A stretch of 64,000 bases of DNA from Acanthaster planci. Lineage: Eukaryota; Echinodermata; Asteroidea; Valvatida; Acanthasteridae. Positions 51,401-63,755 of this stretch are shown piece after piece. The position numbers were made by a program, and so were the translations under genes. The stretch is taken from assembly GCF_001949145.1 (NCBI RefSeq), contig NW_019091374.1, positions 1,042,999-1,106,998 on the forward strand, written 5' to 3'. Within the stretch, counting starts at the first letter, position 1, and every line of letters starts with the position of its first letter. The notes under the pieces are model-generated. The model was not told the DNA's origin and searched no databases. It saw only the letters and a list, made by a program, of their open reading frames with translations.

Positions 51401-52071
51401 GCCTCTTTCATGGCCAATTGCACGCAGCTACATGTAGATCCAACCAGCAGTGATTGCATTGTTGCAAGAGACAAACAGGGCATGTCAGGCCTTCAAAAGG
51501 GCCGCCACGTTTCAACCCCTTTTGCGTTCGGCAAACAGATGAAAGGCCGAAACCTGTCACACACGAGCAGAGATTTAACGGGCTACTTAAAATGCAGAGT
51601 GCGTTCACAGACAGAAACCAGGATCGGCCCATAATCACCGTCCATATAAATGGAAATTATTGAGAGTGCCATTAGAAAATTTATAACGGAGACATGTTTG
51701 GGTCATCATTTGCATTGTCTTGTTTCCGGCTGGCAACTTACCTAACTTGCACACGGCTTTGTACATGTATAAATAATGCCAGGACACCAAGTTCATAAAT
51801 TTTTTTCTTAATTTGAAAACAAACCGTAAAAACCTTAATAAACCAGCAGAAAATAATATCTCATCTGGGACAAGTTTACTATTAAACAATAAACCCTCTG
51901 CCAAGTAGTAACTTAATGCACGCATGCACTCAGCACACTGAGTACTTGATTTTGGAGACCTGGTAGAAACGACAAACCTGATACACAATTTTTGGGAGCA
52001 TTCAGACAACTGAATTTGGGATTGCTCTACATCCACTTATTTTGAAACATTTAAAACATGACATAAGGGGC
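48458..52071. other. Non-coding stretch, nothing firm
   Basis: Open frames are short and overlapping on both strands (for example 49266-49614 and 49745-50023), with no shared motif or paired splice sites. The stretch 51460-51650 is GC-richer and may be a conserved non-coding patch. Confidence 0.4.
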
Positions 52072-52202
52072 CACTCAGGCTGCATCCGAATCTCTTGTCT
52101 AGAACTAGGTCTAGGTCTTCACTCCATTAGAAATGCGTGGAGACGCGTAGACAATAGACCTAGCCGGAGCTCTGGAAGCCCGTTTCGGACACGGCCTCAG
52201 TG
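52072..52202. mobile_element. Short hairpin-type miniature element, 131 bp
   Basis: Left end CACTCAGGCTGCATCC and right end, reverse-complemented, CACTGAGGCCGTGTCC match at 12 of 16 places. Inside, CTTGTCTAGAACTAGGTCTA faces AGACAATAGACCTAGC, so most of the element can fold into one imperfect hairpin. No coding capacity and no target duplication I could fix. Confidence 0.6.
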
Positions 52203-53969
52203 TTATTTACAATGCTTAATTTGTATTCTCCTTGAAACTGTACTGAACTCCGTCATCTACCTTTAGTTTACATGTATATAATTATGAGAGGATGTTTGGA
52301 TTGGGGTCCATGTTTGAAGTCAATAAGTATTTTTTTCCCCTTCATCAACTCAATTTCTGTGAGCAAATGGTACAGACTTATGGTGGGGATAAGGGTCTGA
52401 CCTGCAAACAAGCTTGGTAAATAACAGTGCTAATTTGAGGTGACCCCCAAGTGATGATGGTTCTAAGAAGGTTACCGAGTTTCAAAGCTCTGACCTTACT
52501 GTTCAAATACGCAACTGATTCACTGGCTTGCGTCCAATCATCGCAGAGCTTTGGCCAAAATGACAGCCCTGTTTGCCAGAACAGAACAACAACCCGTGTT
52601 GTTTGTCGCACAGTGCAGCGCAAGTAGAGAAATGGTGTACAGGTTAAATGCATAATGGATACGCAATCTTTCAAAGCACGTGCTGGGCCTGCATGAGGGA
52701 AAAAAAAATCATCCCGGCTTGCCTAACTCTCCTGCACTTGTGAAGGGTGAAGATGCCATCAACCAGTAATCCCCATCCCTGTTGGACTTCCCCCTTGTGA
52801 TTTTGCGGGCAATGGAAAATTTTGTAATAAACAAGTGCTCTCTCTCTTTTGGGGGAAAAAATGGGAAAGGCAAAAAATACCTCTCCCCCTGGAACACGTA
52901 GATCAGAGAGCACTGTTCCACCTAGTAAAGATGGTGATCACAGCAACGATGGAAAAAAGAGCCGATGGGTGAACAAGATTAGTTTCTATCTTGTTCACGG
53001 CAATGAAAATCCTATTATTGGGAGAGTTGATGGCTTTTCCACAATTTGCAGAAAAGCCACTGTTTTTAATCTATTTTATTCTTTCTTTCTTTTTTATTCG
53101 TGTGTCTTCCCCATCTTCTGGGTTTGAGAATGAAAAGTCCTCCAGAGAAGAAGTCATTCTTCATGCACTCGTATCTCAGTTGGCTATCACCCATCATTTC
53201 AAGAGCAGCGACACTGATGAATCTTTCAAAATGTCAATATATTTTGTTATGGGTACGGCTGGTCTGCGAGATACGGATACTAGCACCCCACCAAAAAAAA
53301 GCCAATAATAGTGTAACTCATGCACTTTCCCACTTACTTTTGCTTGGATGAAAATCTAGGTCACTGATGACCTGAACTGAAAAAAGGGGGAAAATACACA
53401 ACAAACTTAATTTCTGCCCACTTCTCTTCCCAACCACTCGCAGAAATCCATTAAAACTCTGAAATTCTACCCCTAAACAAAATTCCCAATAATTCAAAGA
53501 TGTGAAAATTGAACTGTCTGAGACAGTGTGCTGTCCGAAGCGACGGCGACTCCAATAAAAATTCACTGCAGGAATACCGTCAACTTTTTTGGTCTCCTTT
53601 CATCTCAGAGGTGAAGAGAGGAGGGTGTAAGGTATTACCATCTGCGTGGGCCTAGCTATCTTGGCTCTCAAATTACGAGATGGAGTTGCTCTCGCCCAGC
53701 TTTGTTACTTCATACATGTAAGAAAATATATAACTGAAACATGCCTGCTGCACATCAAGTGCCATCAATTTTGCCCTGGCATTCACCATGTCAAGGGACA
53801 CTTTATTTTGTTAGGAAAGTTGGGGTAGAGTTCTGGGGACAAAAATACGTCCGCGTAAGGGTTTCGGATGCCGTGACATCTATCTTTCGAGATGTGGGAA
53901 ATCCTCCACAACTGGTGACAAGTATTCAGTGTGTTTTTCCATCATCACCTGCCATTTCATAAGGGGGAC
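52203..53969. other. Non-coding stretch, nothing recognised
   Basis: Overlapping short frames near 52670-53350 in several phases have no motif. No repeat structure seen. Confidence 0.45.
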
Positions 53970-53971
53970 TA

Positions 53972-54052
53972 CAGTGGAACATGTTACAACGAGGTCCTTG
54001 GGTCTTTACAAATTACCTGGTTATAATAGTTACCTTGTATTATCAGTAATGG
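53972..54052. mobile_element. Terminus of a pogo/Tigger-like DNA element (solo end)
   Basis: After TA (53970-53971) comes CAGTGGAACATGTTACAACG, followed by AGGTCCTTGGGTC, then TACCTGGTTATAATAG. Known: CAGT-GAACCTCGTTATAACG-like ends next to a TA target are typical of pogo/Tigger elements. No matching opposite end was found downstream, so this is a fragment. Confidence 0.4.
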
Positions 54053-54060
54053 AAAAACAA

Positions 54061-57000
54061 AGACTTAGGCCTGACACTGTCCTTGTTATAAACTTGACCG
54101 ACGGTGCTCTTCTTATCTGCGTTCGAGAGACATGACCTTCCTGTGCTTTCATTCCTTCATGCACCTGTGTAAATGACCCATACAACAGGGCATACATTTT
54201 TTACTTCAAAACCTGTATATTCTGCAATCCCTGCCTGATGAGAGAAGATCTTCTAGAAAAATTTACGTATATATAGACTAGATAAAACTTTTAAGTTTAT
54301 GGTGTACTGCAGCAGCAGTTTTTAAGTTGGGGGGAAGCTCCAACAGGGGAGGATCCAAGATCTTTTGGTGGGAGGATCAATTTCTTCATACCTTCAATGG
54401 CTTGGTAGAAAGTGTGAAGGGGGGAAAAATACCAGTAGCTACCTTTTCAAGCATGGGGGGGGAGAACATTCGCCCCTCCCGGTTCGAAGCCAGTGGTGTA
54501 CACAAGACGTAACAAACCTCCTTACTAGTACCTCCGTACTTGGAGACTGAAATTTCCTGAGATGTACAATAACTCAAATGAACTCATGAAAGGATGGAAT
54601 CGCTTCAAACTGTGAGTACCATAATGATGATGGATTCTACTCTGTGAAAAAAAAATTGAATGGGAGAGACACTGCCTACATGACTGATTGATATAGGTCC
54701 TGCAAAATATTAGAGATTTGAAATGCAAAGTTCAACTGCCTACTTTTTTGTTAAGGGGGGCTCCATAAATTGACAGTACATGATGAATTACCGGTAATTC
54801 AATTTAACCGACAATTCGCTGCATATTAGGTTAGTTTAATTTCCACTATTCATCTCCAAATAACATAAAACTATAGGGGCGTCAATTGAAAAGCTCCTCA
54901 GGCTGACTTTATGTTGGAACAGATTGCACGCACATCATGAAATGCGATGCAAACTGCATTTCATTGCATTGTGTTGCGCTGCAGTGCAGTTCAGTGCGTT
55001 GTACATGTGCTGCAGTACGAAGCCGTGACAACAACTTTTACAGCACTTCTTTTTGGTAAAATGGTGAGCATCACTGAGACTGAAGAGAAAAAGGGAAACG
55101 GAAAAGGAAAATGCAAATGAGGAGTTCGGAAGGGGGTGTTGTAAGAGGGGACCAGGGTTGGGAGTGCCTCCCTTAATTCATACCCTATTGACGTTGTTTC
55201 TCCAATTTTGCAAGCCCTGCTTTTATTACATTCATGAATACCTAGGAGAGTTTTTCTATTCCTATTGGTCGAAACAAATCATGTGACCATGTATTAACAA
55301 TAGATAATGCCCACTGAGAAGTGATAATGCACACTGTGTAAATCATGCGCTGGCACATGGATAGATGACAGTTTAATCGGGTCTGACTGGTCAGGAGACT
55401 GTGTGCACAAGACATGTTATCTATGCGCCACATGTAATGGGGACTCAAAATACTTAGTTTGCCCAGAACTATTGGTTATTGTAGCGGTTCCCCGCCAAAT
55501 AAGAGTCTTTTCCTTTCTTACTCGCCCTGACTTCTATAGGAGTGTTTCCCCTTACGATTGCACTGTGTTAATTTCCCAGGTTACACACGAGCACGCCAAG
55601 TTCATTGAAGGGGATTCTACTGGACAACTTTCAAAAGGAATATACCATAAACCGGACGGAGGTGCGGGAAAAAATGGAAGTAAAATTTTAGAACAAAATC
55701 ATTGGAAATCCATCACATGTTGACTTCTTTTGACTCTCTGAATAACAAGGAATTTATGAAGGGCAATAAATATATGCTTGGCAGGCTCAGAAGAACAAAT
55801 GCTGATAACGCCCTCGTCTGCAGCTTGGGCATTAGTCGCATCCATTCTCCTGAGCCAGTCTGAAACACACGTTTAAGACCGGCCAAGAACATATTTATTC
55901 CCTTAATGAATGCAGTCCTTGCGGATAATAGGCTCCAAGATTTACAAATAACTACTGATAGCTTTTACAGCATTTCATTTGAAAATTCATCACCAAATTG
56001 TTTAAAGTACTAATTAATGAGCCGAGTCCACTTGATGACAACCAGCCTTATGCATACCAACGAATGTTCTCCCAGTCACCAGATCAAACTGGCTGGCGAA
56101 AACGAGAGGAATAATTTAAAGGGGCCCCGTCGTAGGCGAATGACTCAATATGAATAACTTTACTGCAACATAAGCTTTCTGATCTGATTGGCTGAAGGGA
56201 TGCTGCATAATCAGTACACCAATAAGAACTGCCAATGGACAATACTCCCATGCCCTCCCCAAAAAATGGCTGTGCAGTGAGCCAATCAATCTGACTACCC
56301 GGTAGATGCAGTTTTATCAAGCACCACTCAAGAACACATCCATACTCCGGAAATTGGGACCTACTTATGACGCGGATATAATTTCCTGTATCAATGTCAC
56401 CTGCAAAAAGTGAGATGGGGGGCTGAGTGGTTTTTTTTTTTCCTTTGTGTGTATCTGTGTACTGGTAGTGTAGTGCAAATGTCAAAGCAATTTAAACAGA
56501 CAGATGCATATTAATATTTAATACGGTAAAAGTGCAGGTACACTCTTGGAAGACTCAAGCTAATGTGAAAACCTATTACCTGGTACATCCACAAATTTAC
56601 ACACAGACAAATCCAAATGAAAATTAAAATGTACTGCAGTGACATGTTGATGGAAGCCAACATGTTTTTGTTGTTTAATACAAACAAAACTTTCACTCAT
56701 GTTCTTTAGTAACAATTTAATATTCATAATGCACCAATTTAAAAAAAAAAAAGATCAAAGGGGCATTACCGATACCAGAGATATGGGGGGGTCTCACTGG
56801 ATCAGTGCTCACGGACACTCTTCAAAAAGGCCCAACTACGGTACAAGTGACACAATGAAAATTATTCACTCTTTCCTGCATAAGCTGAGTTTCTAAGTGC
56901 AATATAAGTGCACTTGGAAAAGACAATCTTGGTGTTCTGTTGGGTAGGCATAGATTTCGTAAGTGGGGTGGCTGATTTTTACGAGAGGTTCCTTAGCTCC

Positions 57001-58504
57001 ACAAAAATGCTGCAGTGTATCAAGGGGCTACTGTTGTGAAAAAATACCAAAGGGCTTATCTTAAAGACTGAACTTGACAATAATAATGGGCAAAATTGCC
57101 CTGTTTTATACCCGGTAGATATATGGTCACGTGCTTAACTTCATGCGCAATTTTAATGCATGCTGCTCTTGACCAGGCTGATGAAAAATAACAGTTCTAT
57201 TACAAGGTCAATTTTTATTCACTGACAAATATTTCCCAGATTTAAAAACAACTCGTAATTATACATTTATCTGACACTTCTAGACAAACAAGGCAGGCAA
57301 CTTCTATAAACATACAGTGCATTTCAGAGCCTTGGTCTTGCCTGTCAATCTTTCACTACTTTCCATTATGAATCTCCAAATAATACATGTATTTTCCACC
57401 GGTGCTTTCAACAAACCAATCAAAGGAGAAATCAAATGGGCTTTGCAAAAGCCGTGACACCTTGCGGACAGTGAATACGTTTTGGGATTATTTTTGTGCG
57501 ATCTAAGAAGCTTTTAATTCCTACTTACCCTGAGGCCAATGTCGGCTATTCCTTACTGGGCAGCAGGCTAGGGGCCAGTGTTGCTGAACACGCTCCCATT
57601 CTTGTAATCAGCTATAGGGCCAATTCATCAGCAGATTACCAAGCCGGTTGAGTAAAACCATAGCCTGGAAATCAGATAGCACATAACAAAATTGTTTTTT
57701 ATTAACAGCATGCTACCTTGTCTCTCTCAGCGTGGACAGGAATTGGCAGTGTATGGTTGTCAGACTAGGTGAAAGTAACAACTTTACTGCATCCAAGCAT
57801 TTACTTAACGTAGCTGTCTTTGGGATGGAAAAAAACGATGTTCATTCACTTTGCTCGTTCCTTCCAAGTGACAATGCTGGTGTCGAAACCTTTGTGGGTT
57901 ATTTCGATATAATACAGTACAGTTCATAATCATAACATCAAGCATCTTAGTCACTGAACTTACTCAGATCAACATCAGCAGTGTAATAAACATAGTAAAA
58001 TTGTTCTAAAATTATGCACAGAAATTTTAGTGTTTCAAGCATCATAAAGAAATACAAAAATGAATAACAGAAACTAGGTTTTTCAGCAAATTCTAAGGAT
58101 GGATTAAATATTTCAAGTTTTTTTCGGAAGACACAGAGCTAGTAGTTGCTTGATATGCATGTATTTCATGAATGAGCTGTGTGTGTCTGAACAATCCAGA
58201 ACCACTTTGTCTTCAGGATCTCTTTACAAACCAATGCATTAACCAGTTCCTCTCAGAACCAGAGAAGTCACAGGAAGAGATACACATGATGCTGATGTAG
58301 CATGATGCTGCTACAAAATGTGCGACATTGGGACTCCACTTTTCAAATTACCACCCACCCTAACTTGGCTGCTTTCAGCACTGATCAAGCCAACTTTTCA
58401 TATCACTCGGCTTGTTTGTCTTCTATTAAATGGCTTAAAATAAAAAGAGAAAATGTTTCAACATGTTGAATTTTGATTTCAAATAACATTTGCAACATTT
58501 TTAT
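54061..58504. other. Non-coding stretch with one cryptic repeat patch
   Basis: No gene recognised. Positions 54921-55015 are a patch of recurring TGCA/GCATT/TGCAGT words. Positions 57480-57660 are GC-richer with several homeodomain-like words. The frame at 55403-55723 has no motif. Confidence 0.4.
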
Positions 58505-58965
58505 GTTAGTTTGTTAAATGGTTTATTGCAACACATCACGAGTTGCAGCTTAGGGCTGAAACAAACATGATTTAGAGCAAACAAAAGGTAATCGGCACAA
58601 GATTACAATTATTATGAAGATATTAAACTGATAAATATCTAAAAAAAAATTAACGCAGTAAACATAGCTCAAAACAAATAGGGTATGAATTATAGTTCCA
58701 ACAATCGTTAAAAAAGCAACGAATAAAATAGATGAAAGGATGTTTGAGGACTACAGTTATGACAAGACATTCATTAAATTAACAATGGAGCACTGTCTAG
58801 ATTATTGTCCAAATGTTTATGTATGTGAAATAGTTTGACAAGGGTAGGGAGTTATAACAAATATTTGAGATCCTCATTCTCCTGGCTACCACAAGTCATT
58901 CGTAAAGCACTGCCACTCTGTCTATTTCTTAATTTCCTACGATAAAGTAGAATGTCATCAAGGTG
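58505..58965 (-). mobile_element. Possible second non-LTR retrotransposon 3' end
   Basis: On the minus strand one frame reads LDDILLYRRKLRNR and then ends at a stop. A second frame gives LPTLVKLFHIHKHL, resembling the SALPTLIRLHN block of the copy at 46172-46860. About 300 bp of AT-rich sequence follows, with AATAAACC at its end (near 58511). The order matches a decayed LINE tail, but the resemblance is short and could be chance. Confidence 0.3.
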
Positions 58966-61900
58966 TTACGGCTTGATGAAAACATGAAAGCACAAACATA
59001 ATTTCATTCATTCCCCCCAAAAACAAATCGCTAGAATCTATAGATCTACAGAAGAAGCACGCAGAGCACGTGCACCATGCAGCGACGACACACAACCCAC
59101 CACAAATTTTGACATCTATTCAGAGGGGCCTGTATAACTGACTGTGATTTTCACCACAAGGCCCTATGATGATCTCCTTCCCCAATTAAAAAAACAGACG
59201 AGGGGAAGGAGCTCAAATCTTGACTTTATTAGTAATGTCAACACTTCTATAAATCATACTTAAAATCAGACGAGCACGTTTCAAGCCCTTTTTCCCCCTT
59301 CTGTTTCCTTTTTTTATTGCAGAAAGACCAGCCCTAACAGGCACAGGCCAGCATCACAACTGTGAGGTATGCAGCTTCGATAACGTTATTTGAACCCTCT
59401 AATAAATTAATTTCCCTTCTCTTGTATCGGCCAAGCCACGAAGCCACAAATGGTGGTAAACAGACGAAGTGACTGAAGATATTAAGAAAAAAAAGGGAGG
59501 GGAGAAATGGAGCGGATGTTTCACCAATGGTGGCGCAGTGTGCACGGATGGTGTGTTTGTTCTCATTCTAACGGCATTTACCGCACGTTTCGGTGATTTA
59601 ATTCGCCATGATGAGGTAAAGCATGGATCTGCATACTGAAAAGGGAGGGGATTTATGCTGGGGGGGCTATTTACACTCCACACATTTGTGTCATAAATTC
59701 TGCTGAGGGATAAAATATAAAAAAAGAGGAAGGGCTTAACATGAGATAATAGACGCATCATATAAAAATGAAAAGGCTTTCCATTTAGTTATTGTGTGGT
59801 TCTGAAAAACATGAGAATTTCATGCAAAATTTATAAAAAGATCCTAACTTTTTTGGGGATATGAAACTTATTGATATTTCATTGACATTTTGTTAAGGAG
59901 CAGACCTTAATCAGGTAAACAAGAACATCGAACTAATTGCAAAAGTGAGCTGATTAAGCTCACTCTTCAAGCATATTATTATAACGTCACAGAAAGAAAC
60001 TAGACTAATTTATTGCTTCAGTTTAACTTGAGATTAAGTGGAACAGTTTGTCGGTGACACTACTGTACAACTGTACAGACTCCCCTCACAAATATCAATA
60101 AGAAGAACTTCATTAATACAGTACGTAGCAATTAATAAAACATGAATGAAATGTTAAAGTTCATCAGCATTCAATTTCAACAAGGTGTAGACTTGACAAA
60201 AATTTGAAGTGGTTAGGGAAAATAATGAAGTAACACATTTTGAACGTATTTTTCTTTATTTAGCAAATCTCTTAAAAACTCGTATTAAAAAAACTAGCCA
60301 TGTTTGTTTGATTATATACTTTTTTTCTCTATCTTGGGGAGCCCTTATAATAGAAAAACCATGTCGTGCTGGTCGGATTTTCATCGCAACCTTTCTGAAA
60401 GAGTAGAATACCTATACCCAAGAGTATGCTACATCCCAATCGGAACAAAGTCATATCCGCATTCAAGGGATTATTTTTTGCTTCTTGATGAAAATCTAAT
60501 TGTGATGGATTGGGCGTACAGGCACGTCACACTCAGTTTCTCCTACATCACTGGACTCCATTTGCTGCTATGAAAAGGTTAATTCTATGAGCTTCCAGAT
60601 TCATTTTGAATTTCCCCCAAGGGAATCAGATTTCATGAAAATTGCAACAAAACACCAACCTGGATTTAAGACATCCCTGGAAATGCCAATGAAGGTACAA
60701 TTTGAGAGTGTTGTTGCAAATGGTTACGCACAGTAACACGCAGTGTCTTTCACTGCAGCAAGACTTCCCGGTTTTCAGGGCCACAATTGTTAGGAGCCAG
60801 GTTCCCACCAGTTTCACACATTGCTTACATTTACCCAACGTGCCTGTCAACAAGTGTCGCTGTATTCCAAATTAGCATTTTGGCCAAACCTACTGGCTTC
60901 TCTGTGTCCCTCTGCTCATCTGGACAAATGAAACGAGGGCACTGCCAGATCAATGCCACCGTCCCCACTCATGGTGTTGCCATGGATACCCCTGTTAGCA
61001 GATACCCATGGACTTGTTTGCAAAATACCTTGAGGATCACCAGGATGTCAAAGATTTCATTTTATAAAGAAATGAATAAACAACGGTCAAGCACAGTTAA
61101 GGGTTTGTCATTTTTCCCTTGTCAATTTTCATTTCTTCTTCTCAATTACATGCAACTACAGGGCTTCTGAAGGCTGCAGTGTGGCATACAAGTACATGTG
61201 GATAAATTCTTTAGGCAGAATACATGGCAGACGAGTCATTTTACCAAATACAACGTTCCTTTCCAATTTTGATTTCAAATTAAAATCCCATGGAATCATG
61301 ACTGTCAAAATCAACTCCAAGTTTGGTGTTTCTCAGCCTGGTGTTGATCACGATGGCTTTGGAAAATTCCACGGACAAATGCCAATGAACTACATGTACG
61401 TACAGGTATGTGAATAAAATGAGGTGTTGAAAAAGAAAAGATTCACACTAAGATCAATGCCAATTCAACTGTGAACAGTAGGAAAACATCTGTGATGGCC
61501 ACACTGACATGTCTTATTTAGTACAATTTATGAGTAAAGTTTTGAAGATTTTCACGGTGAAGGTGGCAAGTTAAGTTAAAGGTTTGCGGTAGCACCATGC
61601 AAAAATATCTCTTTTGTGAGTTGAGTGGTTCTGAGAACTGGAAGGTTGTGAGTAACATTTATTTCCTCTTCATGGTGAGCTGGATTGCACAAGGCATAGA
61701 AAACAAATCAGAAAATCAAGCCTAGAAGAGGTGACAAAACCTAAAAACAAAAGTTTGTGTAGGGCACGCCATGCATACAAGACACGTAACAAAATATATT
61801 GTCTAAGTCCTCAAGTCAGACAGAAGAATACAGTTTCAGTTATTTTTATCACATGACAGTTTGGGACGAGTAGCACAATACGTCGCAATGTTATGAGGAT

Positions 61901-63055
61901 ATTTTCAATACTATTCAACAAGTGTTGGGCGATCTAGTGCAGGTCTAAGCAACTTCCTCTTTGTGGACACTTCACATAATCAAGGAGGCAGTTGGCACTT
62001 TCCTTGCATAAATCCATCATGGGTTACTGACACCGTATCCAACAAAAGTGGGGGTGAGAAATTCTCTGGAGTGTACACAGGCACATGTATATGTACCTGT
62101 CTGTGACTGACAATGTTTTACCTCTCAAGGGATCTGCTCACACCAGTCTAACAATCTGTACGGTGAACTGTTTTCAATGACTCAAAATATGGGCATAATT
62201 TACCCAAATTAAATTGGTCTCTGCCGATTGATGAATATTAAAATGCGTCTCTTCAAGATCGAGAGGGAGAAAAAATATAAAAAACAGGCAGTTACGTTTG
62301 CAAATACCGGTACTCAATACTCAAAGAGTTTGACAACTCTGACAAAATGCATGTGCAAAGGTGTGTTTACAATGGGCTTTTTAAGAAGGTTTTACCAAGG
62401 TTATGCTACAATGAAAAATGGTCGGCGCTTCCTACATTTACCCACTTGTCATGCTTTCTTTCATCATCAGGCAAGATGTTGATGTCAATCGTCACCTGGG
62501 AATGATGTACATTCCAATCAAATAACCAACTGTATCACTAACATCTGCCATAATTGCGACAAAATGAGGAACACTGTTGAAATTTAATTGCCACATACAA
62601 GTACCTGCTGACTGCAGTGAAATAATGTGAAGCGCAGACACGGTGTCCCGGTGTTGCATGACCTCGCACTTCGGCCGGATGTTTTTTACTGACTCACACT
62701 ATCCACACTCGACTTATCGTCTCAGGACACTAATCAGTTTTCCTAGGCAGCGGTTGGCCAGTAGAAGTAACCCTTGGATTCAAGAAAAGTATCTGAGATG
62801 AAAACGTCCCAGGCTGTCCGCACCAGGCTTAAAATAGGAAAAATACCCATCGTCTTGGTAAGCTTTACCAATAAAGTCCAGTGCAGATAGGGTTAAAGAC
62901 GATGACTCCATGTCAGAACTATAATCACAGTTTATAGTGGTTTTAGTAAGACAACTTTTAACTGAAAGTACACAAATGGATTACAGATTACCAACTGAGG
63001 AGAATTCATGGCAGAGTGAAAAGTTTCACACTTTTTCCGCCAAAGGCTTTATTTT
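58966..63055. other. Non-coding stretch with one weak exon-like frame
   Basis: No gene recognised with confidence. The plus-strand frame ending at a CAG/GTATGT junction (61410) is discussed in the findings. Positions 61550-61660 recall an interspersed echinoderm repeat from memory only. Confidence 0.4.
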
Positions 63056-63297
63056 TTATATTCCATCTTGTTTATCTAGAGCATTATCATCTAAGTAGAG
63101 TTGTTCCTCTCGTTCAAAGTCTTCACAGAAATGCAAAATTCTGATGAGTCTGACAGCAAGGTCCAACGATGATGATCTTTCTCCGTGAGTGAATATTGCT
63201 GGATTAAATTGAAATATCTCTTGTACCAATTGCAGGGGAGTATGTGACATTTGTGGGCTGCATGAATTGATTTTCCCCCAATAATGGCAATGACTTG
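63056..63297 (-). CDS. Unrecognised exon-like reading frame ending in a stop (hypothetical)
   Basis: On the minus strand an open frame of about 80 codons ends at TAA (63058-63056). Ten bases later comes AATAAA, a polyadenylation-like word. The C-terminal half is amphipathic and acidic: SSSLDLAVRLIRILHFCEDF, then EREEQLYLDDNAL. It has the mixed composition of real protein rather than translated AT-rich DNA. CAGCCC near 63262 follows a weak pyrimidine tract and could be a splice acceptor. I do not recognise the family. It could be the last exon of an unknown gene on the minus strand whose other exons lie beyond the right edge, or chance. Confidence 0.3.
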
Positions 63298-63307
63298 ACT
63301 GACTCAT

Positions 63308-63515
63308 TCAGCACGGCCGGGGTACTAACCAAATGGAAGCCTATATTGAATCACATGACTTCACAACCAAGGATAAAAGATTTGGCACGCTCCAGAAAGT
63401 AGGACGTGTATGAATTTAGCAGACATTACCATTGACGAGCTGGCCTAGTTTTGGCTCTGGAATAAAGTTATAGCTTGAGTTAGTTGTAATGAATAGCCAA
63501 TTAACACATGGCACA
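63308..63515. other. Short non-coding stretch
   Basis: Nothing recognised between the exon-like frame and the inverted-repeat element. Confidence 0.5.
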
Positions 63516-63755
63516 GGGGCCAATTTCGTAGAGCTGCTTAAGCACAAAATTTGCTTAAGCATGAAAAAACCTTGCTTGACAAATCAGGTTACCAGCCCAA
63601 ACTCCATGTGATGTATACTGTTTTGGAATGGTATTCACCTGTCTTTTGGTTAGCATGACAATCACATAGATTTTGAGCTGGTAATCTTTGTTGTAAGCGA
63701 GGTTTTTTGTGCTTAAGCAAATTCTGCACTTAAGCAGCTCCATGAAATTGGCCCC
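63516..63755. mobile_element. Complete inverted-repeat miniature element, 240 bp
   Basis: The left arm (63516-63596) starts GGGGCCAATTTCGTAGAGCT and the right arm (63677-63755), reverse-complemented, starts GGGGCCAATTTCATGGAGCT. The arms match over about 80 bases at roughly four positions in five. TTGCTTAAGCA and GGTTACCAGC lie within the left arm and AATTTGCTTAAGCAC recurs in the right. The ~80-bp centre has no coding capacity. No target duplication is evident. Related fragments lie at 4982-5066 and 33695-33841, so this is a dispersed family. Confidence 0.8.

Noticed and set aside
54470-54500. GGTTCGAAGCC as a tRNA or SINE B-box
   Set aside because: No A-box at the proper distance and no cloverleaf could be drawn around it.
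63311-63324. Shared AGCACGGCCGGGG word at 30067 and 63311
   Set aside because: Flanking sequence does not match, so it is probably coincidence.
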